DNA of 5,301 nucleotides from Bacillota bacterium (GTDB lineage Bacteria > Bacillota > Dethiobacteria > DTU022 > UBA8154): contig DLUO01000103.1 of assembly GCA_003444595.1 (NCBI GenBank), positions 1 through 5,301 of the forward strand. Reading direction: 5' to 3'. The notes below the pieces were generated by a model. The model was not told the origin of the DNA. It saw only the letters and a program-made list of their open reading frames with translations, and made no database searches. Of this stretch, positions 1-5,172 are shown piece after piece (the first letter of the stretch is position 1; every line of letters begins with the position of its first letter). The position numbers and the translations under genes were made by a program.

Positions 1-10
1 TTGTTATTGT

Positions 11-132
11 GTGCCGGGCATGGGTGATAACTTGCGGCACGAAGATGAAAGTGAGCTCTGCCGGGGAGCCGGGCATAGCCTGCAAGCAGGCCGGAGAGCT
101 GTCTGGACGAACGCGTGAGCAAAGGCCGGCAC
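11..132 (+). ncRNA. Structured-RNA-like segment, possible group II intron 5' remnant
   Basis: This GC-rich stretch has nested self-complementarity. GTGCCGG at 11-17 can pair with CCGGCAC at 126-132, closing the whole element. Inside, AGCTCT (54-59) pairs with AGAGCT (95-100) and CCGG (61-64) with CCGG (91-94), capped by CCTG-CAAG-CAGG at 79-90. GTGCC at 11-15 could instead pair with GGCAC at 36-40. The nonamer GCCGGGCAT occurs twice (13-21 and 68-76). From memory, the opening GTGCCGGGCATGGGTG and the later GATGAAAGT and GGACGAAC resemble domain I of bacterial group II introns, which usually begin GTGYG and read close to GTGCGCCCGGCATGGGTG. No intron-encoded reverse transcriptase or domain V is present, so it would be a 5' fragment or relic. 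Strand is assigned on that resemblance. Alternatives are an unrelated leader RNA or chance pairing in GC-rich DNA. Confidence 0.35.
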
Positions 133-220
133 TCCACTCCATACCATAACATTTTTATGGCTATTTTTTTCAACCGGCAGGAATTATGCTCCGGAAAAAC
201 GAAATTCTCAAGGAAGGACA

Positions 221-230
221 GGGGGAGGGG
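221..230 (+). promoter_or_regulatory. Ribosome binding site that fixes the yhaM start
   Basis: The purine block GGGGGAGGGG lies seven bases before the TTG at 238. The spacer is made only of T, and the nine-T run (231-239) extends into the start codon. The in-frame upstream starts GTG 115 and ATG 157 have no comparable site, so this block decides the start. Confidence 0.65.
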
Positions 231-237
231 TTTTTTT

Positions 238-1215
238 TTGGGCAAACAATTTGTCAGTGACCTAAAGATTGGCACTTATGTACAATCACAATTTGTGGTA
301 ATTGATATAAGGGAAGTATCCTTTTCTTCGCCGGCAAGAAACGGTGAGTATTTTTTAAGGTTGCTGCTTGGGGATATCAGTGGAACGATTAAAGGTGTCA
401 TCTGGGATCCTTCCCTTATGAGGGAGAAGATAAAGGTAAATGATGTCCTTTTTGTAACTGGTGAAGTAAAAGAATACTATGGACTCCAGTTAATCATCAG
501 CAGCTACAGTAAGGTAGATAAAGAAACCATTAACCGGAGTCATTTCCAGCCCTGCTCGCTCAGGGACACAGAAGAAATGTGGCAGAGTCTTACGGGAATA
601 GTTAAACAAGATGTAACAGAAGAAAATTTAAGCCGGCTTATGGCCATATTTTATAATGAAGCCGAAATAGTCAATAAGTTTAAGCTATCTCCTGCCGCCA
701 AAATAATTCATCACAACTACCTTGGGGGCCTGTTGGAACATACGCTGGAAGTAGTGGAGATATGCAGGCATATTTGTCACCTGTACGGCTCACAGGTTGA
801 TCGGTCCCTGCTTATTACAGCGGCAGTGTTTCATGATATTGGAAAAATTGAGGAGTACGATCCCGACAGCCTTACCTTTGAGCAGACCGATAAAGGACGT
901 TTATTGGGGCATATTTCTATCGGTTTAGATATAATCAGAAAAATGCTGGAAAAACTGCCCTTGTTTCCAGAGGATTTAAAAATGAAGCTGGAACACATGA
1001 TTATCAGCCATCACGGTGAGAGGGAGTGGGGGTCACCGGAGGTACCGCAGACATTTAACGCCTTCGCTTTGTTTCATGCCGACCTCTTAAGTGCACGATT
1101 AAAGCAGTTCCAGCAGGCCATGGAAAAAAACCGGGGTGCCGGGGCCGGATGGACGGAGTGGGATCGGTTTCTGGGACGCAGGATATATACAGGTAATCGC
1201 TGCCCGGCTGAATGA
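238..1215 (+). CDS. yhaM: YhaM-like 3'-5' exoribonuclease (OB fold + HD domain)
   Basis: Predicted 325-residue cytoplasmic protein, close to the roughly 314 residues of Bacillus YhaM, a 3'-5' exoribonuclease that trims single-stranded ends. Residues about 9-94 look like an OB-fold nucleic-acid-binding domain, including LRLLLGDISGTIKGVIWD and a VTGEVKEYYGLQLII strand pair. Residues about 155-285 are an HD phosphohydrolase domain: HHNYLGGLLEHT (158-169), the metal-binding VFHDIGK with H199-D200, a further H225, SHH (257-259) and FHADLLSARL near 279-288. The tail WDRFLGRRIYTG is typical of the family ending. The TTG at 238 is chosen because it has a strong ribosome site and gives MGKQFVSDLKIG, which resembles family N-termini; the open frame extends back to 115, but those 41 residues are Arg/Lys-rich and unlike YhaM. 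A TPR gene follows after about 105 bases. The family is clear; the substrate is inferred from homology. Confidence 0.9.
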   Translation: MGKQFVSDLKIGTYVQSQFVVIDIREVSFSSPARNGEYFLRLLLGDISGTIKGVIWDPSLMREKIKVNDVLFVTGEVKEYYGLQLIISSYSKVDKETINRSHFQPCSLRDTEEMWQSLTGIVKQDVTEENLSRLMAIFYNEAEIVNKFKLSPAAKIIHHNYLGGLLEHTLEVVEICRHICHLYGSQVDRSLLITAAVFHDIGKIEEYDPDSLTFEQTDKGRLLGHISIGLDIIRKMLEKLPLFPEDLKMKLEHMIISHHGEREWGSPEVPQTFNAFALFHADLLSARLKQFQQAMEKNRGAGAGWTEWDRFLGRRIYTGNRCPAE

Positions 1216-1237
1216 GAAAAGCATAATCAGATAAAAA

Positions 1238-1299
1238 TAACTGTTACCGGCAGGAAATTAATTCATCTCTAGAGAATTTAGAATAGTATCAAACAGTTA
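1238..1299. repeat. Interrupted inverted repeat between yhaM and the TPR gene
   Basis: TAACTGTT at 1238-1245 is perfectly complementary to AACAGTTA at 1292-1299, with 46 bases between. Within the loop lies the palindrome CTCTAGAG (1267-1274), which sits beside AATTC/GAATT arms (1260-1264 and 1274-1278). There is no GC-rich stem followed by a T-run, so it is not a standard intrinsic terminator. It ends 21 bases before the next start codon. It could be a weak RNA fold or an operator, or chance in AT-rich DNA. Confidence 0.3.
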
Positions 1300-1308
1300 A
1301 AATAACAA

Positions 1309-1315
1309 GTGGTGA
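1309..1315 (+). promoter_or_regulatory. Ribosome binding site of the TPR gene
   Basis: GTGGTGA lies six bases (AATAAA, from the final G of GTGGTG) before ATG 1321. The arrangement closely mirrors the start of the DUF3786 gene, where AACAAGTGGAGGG is followed by ATTAAA and a start codon. This parallel favours ATG 1321 over GTG 1309 or GTG 1312, which have no purine-rich site upstream. Confidence 0.5.
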
Positions 1316-1320
1316 ATAAA

Positions 1321-2466
1321 ATGATGCAAGGTAAAAAGACCACATCCAAGGTTATCCCGTTTTTAAAAAATGCCGGTTATTACTATCAGAAGGGAAATCG
1401 TTATTACCAGCAGAACAAGCTGGAAAAAGCCCTTCTCTTTTTTAAAAAAACAATTGAAGTAGAACCTGAAAACTCTCTTAACCATTATAACCTGGCCTGC
1501 CTGCTTAGCAGGATGGGGCACCTTGACAAGGCCAATCAAATTTTTTCGTATATTGTTTGCCAGATGGATCCCACTTTAACCGAGTGCTATTTTCTGATGG
1601 CCGTAAACTACGGTCTTATGGATGACCTGGAGAAAGCACGCCATTACCTTAATTTATATCTGCAGATTTCTCCTGACGGAGAAATGGTTGTTGACGCCGA
1701 GGATCTTTTATACGCTTTAAGTGAAGAGGAAGAGGAAGAGGAAGAAGAGAAAAGAGAGCTGCCTGTCTGGAGTAAAAAGGAGAGGCCGCTTGCTGGAAAA
1801 AGCAAAGAGGTGGAAGAAACCCTACAAAATTACCAGGAAAACAAAGCTGTACAGCATCTTCTATGGCAATCACTTTATCAGAAAAATGAACAGGTTGTCG
1901 AAAAGGCCATCCGGATGTATGGGATGATGCCGGAGGAGATCGGGGAAAAAGCTCTGAAGGAATTTGTCAGGAACCCCTGGGTAAGGCAGCGTTTACGCTT
2001 ACAGGCGCTGCTGGAACTTAAAAATATGGGTATTAGAGGCACTGTAACTGTTTTTATGGAGGGGTACTTAAGGGAGATTGATCTTTTATACTATCCTCTT
2101 GTAGCGCCCCGGTGGCTTGGTAAATGGCAGGATGTGCTGGATTGTACGCTTGTTAATATGCGTTCCAGCAAGGCCTACAGTGAACGATTTTACGAAGATG
2201 CACAAGCTATCTGGATAGATTTTATCAACAACATTTATCCCCGCGTACCCACCATTAAAAAAATCGAGACGTGGGCCGCCGGTCTGGAATATGCTACGGC
2301 CAAGTTCCACTTTTTAAGCGTTACGCAGCATAAACTGGCGCAGCAGTACAACATCTCCCCCTCCAGTGTTTCAGCCCGGTACAAGGAAATTAACAAAGTA
2401 TTAAATTTAGAACACCGGGCCTATCACAATATGCTGATGTACCTTACGCAGAGGGAGAAAGAATGA
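1321..2466 (+). CDS. TPR-repeat protein with acidic linker and C-terminal HTH-like segment
   Basis: Predicted 381-residue soluble protein with no signal peptide or membrane segment. Residues about 19-120 read as three tetratricopeptide repeats; the first has the NRYYQQNKLEKALLFFKKTI pattern followed by EVEPEN, the next contains HYNLACLLSRMGHLDKANQIF, and the third CYFLMAVNYGLMDDLEKARHY. These repeats normally form a protein-binding surface. A run of nine Glu (135-143) leads into a charged linker. The middle (about 160-300) is helical without a motif I recognise. Residues about 335-358, HKLAQQYNISPSSVSARYKE and onward, look like a helix-turn-helix. The preceding helix (AAGLEYATAKFH) together with it recalls the last helices of a TFIIB-type cyclin fold. 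The gene follows yhaM on the same strand and converges with the M23 gene. The function is unknown; a DNA- or RNA-binding adaptor role is only inference from the domain order. Confidence 0.8.
   Translation: MMQGKKTTSKVIPFLKNAGYYYQKGNRYYQQNKLEKALLFFKKTIEVEPENSLNHYNLACLLSRMGHLDKANQIFSYIVCQMDPTLTECYFLMAVNYGLMDDLEKARHYLNLYLQISPDGEMVVDAEDLLYALSEEEEEEEEEKRELPVWSKKERPLAGKSKEVEETLQNYQENKAVQHLLWQSLYQKNEQVVEKAIRMYGMMPEEIGEKALKEFVRNPWVRQRLRLQALLELKNMGIRGTVTVFMEGYLREIDLLYYPLVAPRWLGKWQDVLDCTLVNMRSSKAYSERFYEDAQAIWIDFINNIYPRVPTIKKIETWAAGLEYATAKFHFLSVTQHKLAQQYNISPSSVSARYKEINKVLNLEHRAYHNMLMYLTQREKE
1723..1758 (+). repeat. Purine-only GAAGAG microsatellite coding for poly-Glu
   Basis: An uninterrupted purine tract beginning with GAAGAG units, then degenerating through GAAGAAGAG to AAAAGAGAG. 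It encodes the nine-Glu run of the TPR protein linker. In-frame hexamer gain or loss would change linker length without breaking the gene. The opposite strand is a pure pyrimidine tract. Confidence 0.6.
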
Positions 2467-2543
2467 AATGCGAAAAGCCCTCATTAAATATTGATTGCTT
2501 GTCTGTTACGCGTTCAGGAAAAAAGGGGATGCATTACAACCGG

Positions 2544-3428
2544 CTATTTTTCCAGGACAAGTGTCCACAGTTCTCTTATCTCCTGTGGTGACAGCCCTTC
2601 TCCCAAATAGCTGTCGCCGATCCAGATTTCAAAATGCAGGTGGTGGTTGGCGGTACTCCCTTCTGCTCCTTCACTGGTACCGGAGTTGCCGACGGCACCT
2701 ATAAAGTCTCCGGGTTCCACCAGGTCGCCTTCCTGCAGGTGTTCAGCAACTTCGCTGAGATGGGCATAACGTGTTATAATGTCATGTGAATGGACCAGCC
2801 AGACCTGCCTGCCCCTGAGCTTGTCCAGGATATCTTCAGGCGTATCCCCGTTTTCCGCGCAGATTCTTAATAACTCCTCTCTTTCACCAGTAGACGGTTC
2901 CTGGTAATCATGGTCAATGCGGTAGACTACGCCCGGCCCTGCCGCAAAAACAGGGTCGCCGAAATTTACATCTATGCCACATGCTCCCGAATAAAAGTCC
3001 AGGCCCTCATGGACACCGTTGCGATAAGGGCGGGGTGCCCCCGGCAGTTGAGAATCCCTGCTGCTGACAAGGGCTCCGGGGAGGGGATTTTGCAGGAAAG
3101 AAATTTTCTCCAGCAAGGCATTATCCCATGCCTGTTTCACTTCATGGCCCCTGGAAGGTAAATCAGGCGCAGGAACTTCATTTGATTCAGTTACCGCTGA
3201 ACTGCCCGGAGATTTTTGTTCCTGCTCCTCCCGACTTTCCCTCTCTTCATTCTCAGTTTCCAATCCTGCTTCTATACTTTTTTCAATTTCCTTAACCTCT
3301 GCAGGAGAAGTGGCCGGTTCTGTTCCGGGAACCTCCCCGGAAAAGATCAGGGAGGAAAAGAGAAAAAAGCAGAGGACGATCAGGCAGATAGACACAAGAA
3401 AATAGAAAAACCGGCTTTTTTTTCGCAA
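2544..3428 (-). CDS. Membrane-anchored M23 (LytM-type) zinc metallopeptidase
   Basis: Predicted 294-residue protein. A basic start (MRKKSR) and a hydrophobic helix at about 7-30 indicate a signal anchor or signal peptide, placing the enzyme outside the membrane. Residues about 33-95 form a Glu/Ser/Pro-rich low-complexity linker. The M23 domain spans about 115-270: zinc ligands H140 and D144 in HEGLD and H265 in HLHFEIW, with catalytic His candidates H223 (RYAHLS) and H263, all present. It is therefore probably an active peptidoglycan endopeptidase cutting peptide cross-links, unlike degenerate members such as SpoIIQ-type proteins. An insertion of about 30-35 charged residues (about 173-208, ending KLRGRQVWLVH) separates the core strands, where many M23 domains have a short turn. 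The TTG start is supported by GGAGG eight bases upstream. It is transcribed toward the TPR gene and away from the pyrimidine operon. The cellular process (growth, division or sporulation) cannot be told from sequence. Confidence 0.88.
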   Translation of the reverse strand: MRKKSRFFYFLVSICLIVLCFFLFSSLIFSGEVPGTEPATSPAEVKEIEKSIEAGLETENEERESREEQEQKSPGSSAVTESNEVPAPDLPSRGHEVKQAWDNALLEKISFLQNPLPGALVSSRDSQLPGAPRPYRNGVHEGLDFYSGACGIDVNFGDPVFAAGPGVVYRIDHDYQEPSTGEREELLRICAENGDTPEDILDKLRGRQVWLVHSHDIITRYAHLSEVAEHLQEGDLVEPGDFIGAVGNSGTSEGAEGSTANHHLHFEIWIGDSYLGEGLSPQEIRELWTLVLEK

Positions 3429-3436
3429 AGAAAAAA

Positions 3437-3441
3437 CCTCC
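3437..3441 (-). promoter_or_regulatory. Ribosome binding site of the M23 gene
   Basis: On the - strand GGAGG (within CACTGGAGGTT) stands eight bases before the TTG at 3428-3426. There is no in-frame ATG nearby, so this site decides the start, and it places the basic residues directly before the membrane helix. Confidence 0.7.
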
Positions 3442-3461
3442 AGTGCAGTTATGATACATAT

Positions 3462-3470
3462 ATTTTAGCA
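3462..3470 (-). promoter_or_regulatory. Possible extended -10 promoter for the M23 gene
   Basis: Read on the - strand this is TGC-TAAAAT, an extended -10 (TGn plus a 5/6 match to TATAAT). No good -35 hexamer is found 16-19 bases upstream. Transcription would begin near 3455, giving a leader of roughly 25 bases with the GGAGG site correctly placed. It overlaps the -35 of the opposite promoter. Confidence 0.3.
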
Positions 3471-3493
3471 TAATTTAGAGAAAAAAGTATAAT
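3465..3493 (+). promoter_or_regulatory. Probable sigma-A promoter of the DUF3786-pyrB-pyrC operon
   Basis: TTAGCA (3465-3470, 4/6 to TTGACA), a 17-base spacer and a perfect TATAAT (3488-3493) lie in AT-rich DNA. The predicted start is near 3500, giving a leader of about 75 bases before TTG 3575. A second perfect TATAAT at 3512-3517 lacks a suitably spaced -35. The call rests on consensus matching only. Confidence 0.5.
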
Positions 3494-3515
3494 TATTGTG
3501 CTGGAAAAAATTATA

Positions 3516-3557
3516 ATGGAGGAAAAAGGAGGTCTTTTGCCGAATAATTGCTCTTAA
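3516..3557 (+). CDS. Possible short leader peptide upstream of the DUF3786 gene
   Basis: ATG 3516 opens a 13-codon frame, MEEKGGLLPNNCS, ending in TAA 17 bases before the DUF3786 start. ATG 3516 itself has no good ribosome site. However, a near-perfect AAGGAGGT (3526-3533) lies inside the frame, three bases before an in-frame TTG at 3537, which would give MPNNCS. Three bases is unusually short for initiation. The strong site is otherwise unexplained, being about 40 bases from the true gene start. The frame may encode a leader peptide, or AAGGAGGT may act as a ribosome standby site. It may also mean nothing. Confidence 0.2.
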   Translation: MEEKGGLLPNNCS

Positions 3558-3562
3558 CAAGT

Positions 3563-3568
3563 GGAGGG
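3563..3568 (+). promoter_or_regulatory. Ribosome binding site that decides the DUF3786 start
   Basis: GGAGGG is followed by ATTAAA and TTG 3575, a six-base spacing. The upstream in-frame TTG at 3548 would place this site inside the coding region and is therefore rejected as the start. Confidence 0.65.
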
Positions 3569-3574
3569 ATTAAA

Positions 3575-4213
3575 TTGTGCAGCAAAAACCAAAACGCATT
3601 TTTAAAAGCCGTCAAAGAATTTTCCGCCCGTGATCCACAGGAGATGGCAGAACTAAGCGGCGCTGCTTTTAAAGAGAATATATTTTGCATACAATATTGC
3701 GGATTGCCCCTAACTATATCTCACCCCGGTGGAGAGTTTAGTTTCCAGCAGGCAGGTAAAAACTTTAAAATACCGGAGCCAACCCAGGAGGAAAAGGTTG
3801 TTATTTTACAGTATCTCACCTCCGCCAGCGGGTTGCCGGTCCGTGGGCAGTGGCTTTCTTTTCTCGATTTAAGGGGAGGACAGCTGCACTGGCACCCTTT
3901 TCAGAAAGAAGCATTGGAGCCCCTGGCACAGGGCTACTTTAACCGGAGGGAAAAATTCCTAGAGCTGGGAAAACAGCACGGTGGAAATATTTATGAAAAG
4001 GGCGACGCCGGAATCATCATTCCCGCGCTTCCACGCCTGCCCCTGGCTTTTGTTCTCTGGGAAGGGGGAGATGAGTTTCCCCCCCGCTCCATGATCCTTT
4101 TTGATACTGTTTCCGAGTCTTACCTGACCACGGCCGGCCTGTACGTTCTGGCTATCCAGGTGCTGATCCGCATCTGGTTTCCCGGCGATACCAGATTTGC
4201 CAGCAGGCCTTGA
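3575..4213 (+). CDS. DUF3786-family protein
   Basis: Predicted 212-residue soluble protein with no signal peptide. I recognise the DUF3786 pattern by its conserved blocks: CGLPLTISHPGGEF (42-55), VVILQYLTSASGLPVRGQWL (75-94) followed by a GG-containing turn, the YFNRREKFLELGKQHGG region (about 121-137), and the C-terminal PALPRLPLAFVLWEGGDEFP (150-169) followed by SMILFDTVSESYL. Members occur mostly in anaerobic bacteria and archaea and have no established biochemical activity. There is no CxxC cluster; the only cysteines are C2, C38 and C42, so a classical iron-sulfur site is not supported. The TTG start follows GGAGGG at six bases. The stop is 27 bases before pyrB, and no terminator lies between, so the two are probably co-transcribed. 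A role connected with pyrimidine synthesis is suggested only by position. Confidence 0.78.
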   Translation: MCSKNQNAFLKAVKEFSARDPQEMAELSGAAFKENIFCIQYCGLPLTISHPGGEFSFQQAGKNFKIPEPTQEEKVVILQYLTSASGLPVRGQWLSFLDLRGGQLHWHPFQKEALEPLAQGYFNRREKFLELGKQHGGNIYEKGDAGIIIPALPRLPLAFVLWEGGDEFPPRSMILFDTVSESYLTTAGLYVLAIQVLIRIWFPGDTRFASRP

Positions 4214-4223
4214 AGCAATCCAT

Positions 4224-4230
4224 GAGGAGG
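4224..4230 (+). promoter_or_regulatory. Ribosome binding site of pyrB
   Basis: GAGGAGG lies ten bases before TTG 4241, slightly long, but pyrC has exactly the same ten-base spacing. The alternative ATG 4256 would be 25 bases away, too far for this site. Confidence 0.6.
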
Positions 4231-4240
4231 AATAAGCGCT

Positions 4241-5170
4241 TTGTTTCCCAAAGATATGCTCAGCCTTGAAGATTTTTCGCGGGATGCTTTAGAGGATATT
4301 TTTCAGCGGGCAGCTTATTTTAAGCAAAAAGATCCGGATAATTTTACTTCCCTTAAAGGGAAAAATATTGCCCTCTCCTTCTGGGAACCGAGTACGCGCA
4401 CGCGTCTTTCCTTTGAAATGGCAGTACATAAACTGGGCGGGAAGGTTGTTCGCGTGACGCCGGAGCTCTCCAGCGAGCAAAAAGGCGAAAGTATCGATGA
4501 TACTGTGAAAACGCTGCAATCCATTGGTGCGGACGCCTTGATTTTCCGCCACAGCACCCCCGGCCTTTTCAACAGGGTTGGCAGTTTAGTGGATATTCCC
4601 TTAATTAGCGGCGGTGAAGGGTGTTACCGGCACCCCACCCAGGCTCTTCTGGATATTTTTACCCTGAGGGAAAAAGGAATAGACCTGGCGGGGAAGCAGG
4701 TTATAATGGTGGGAGATATACTGCACAGCCGTGTAGCACGCTCCCATTTTTATACCTTCCCTCTTTTCGGGGCCGGGCTTACGCTGGTTGGTCCCCCGTC
4801 CCTGCTTCCCCAGGAGCTTGTCCCTTCGCGAGTGGATTACTCTTATCATCTTGAAGATGTTCTCCCCGGCGGTGATATAATCTATCTCTTAAGAGTGCAG
4901 AGAGAGCGTCAGGAAAAGGGTCTCATCCCCTCGCTGAGTGAATATGCCGCTTTGTACGGACTAAATGAGGAAAGGATGTCCCTGCTGAAGCAAGACGCCT
5001 GCTTGATGCATCCGGGGCCGGTAAACCAAGGAATAGAAATAAGTGCCGCTGTAATAAAAACCATGGAACAATTTTACCCTGATAGAATTCTTTTCCAGGA
5101 CCAGGTGCAGAACGGAGTTTTTGTTCGCATGGCCGTCCTGGATTTACTTTTAGCCGGGAGGTCGGGCTGA
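4241..5170 (+). CDS. pyrB: Aspartate carbamoyltransferase catalytic subunit
   Basis: Predicted 309 residues, full length for the family. The enzyme condenses carbamoyl phosphate with L-aspartate to N-carbamoyl-L-aspartate, the committed step of de novo pyrimidine synthesis, in the cytoplasm. The carbamoyl-phosphate loop FWEPSTRTRLSFE carries S51-T52-R53-T54. SSEQKGES supplies the mobile-loop K81. R103-H104 and HPTQ (131-134) follow. GDILHSRVARS (158-168) and LLRVQRER (217-222, R218 and Q220) are the aspartate-domain motifs. MHPGPVNQGIEI and QVQNGVFVRMAVL are Gram-positive-style C-terminal blocks. The stretch before HPTQ reads SGGEGCYR, whereas most homologues have NAGDG there, a conservative but unusual change. 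The residue after MHPGPVN is Gln where Arg is common. The DUF3786 gene is 27 bases upstream and pyrC starts two bases after the stop. No regulatory-subunit gene (pyrI) is present in the window. Confidence 0.96.
   Translation: MFPKDMLSLEDFSRDALEDIFQRAAYFKQKDPDNFTSLKGKNIALSFWEPSTRTRLSFEMAVHKLGGKVVRVTPELSSEQKGESIDDTVKTLQSIGADALIFRHSTPGLFNRVGSLVDIPLISGGEGCYRHPTQALLDIFTLREKGIDLAGKQVIMVGDILHSRVARSHFYTFPLFGAGLTLVGPPSLLPQELVPSRVDYSYHLEDVLPGGDIIYLLRVQRERQEKGLIPSLSEYAALYGLNEERMSLLKQDACLMHPGPVNQGIEISAAVIKTMEQFYPDRILFQDQVQNGVFVRMAVLDLLLAGRSG
5156..5162 (+). promoter_or_regulatory. Ribosome binding site of pyrC, inside the end of pyrB
   Basis: GGGAGGT sits within the last codons of pyrB, ten bases before ATG 5173. 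Ribosomes finishing pyrB would cover it, consistent with translational coupling. Confidence 0.6.
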
Positions 5171-5172
5171 AG

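Noticed and set aside
2..118. Open frame running in from the window edge, ending WTNA at TGA 116-118, as the tail of an upstream protein
   Set aside because: It coincides with the self-complementary element, a second frame is equally open there, and neither translation resembles a known protein end.
115..237. GTG 115 or ATG 157 as the yhaM start, adding up to 41 residues
   Set aside because: No ribosome site precedes either, the added residues are Arg/Lys-rich and unlike the family, and TTG 238 has a strong site and yields the usual protein length.
1309..1320. Tandem GTG codons 1309 and 1312 as the TPR gene start
   Set aside because: They have no purine-rich site upstream and themselves form the GTGGTGA ribosome site for ATG 1321.
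2467..2566. Terminator between the convergent TPR and M23 genes, including the hairpin GGACAAGTGTCC at 2555-2566
   Set aside because: The hairpin has only four to five pairs, lies inside the M23 coding end and lacks a T-run at the right place; nothing better is seen in 2467-2543.
3510..3515. ATTATA (TATAAT on the - strand) as the M23 promoter
   Set aside because: No -35 or extended -10 lies at the proper distance upstream, and it overlaps the + strand TATAAT at 3512-3517 by near-symmetry.
3548..3574. TTG 3548 as the DUF3786 start
   Set aside because: It would translate through the GGAGGG ribosome site; TTG 3575 is correctly spaced behind that site.
3500..3574. PyrR-binding loop or pyrimidine attenuator in the operon leader
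   Set aside because: No AGAGAGGC-like loop or antiterminator/terminator hairpin pair could be found in the short leader.
4289..4854. Several 77-87 codon open frames overlapping pyrB in other frames
   Set aside because: They are shadows of the high-information pyrB coding sequence; no ribosome sites or recognisable protein features.
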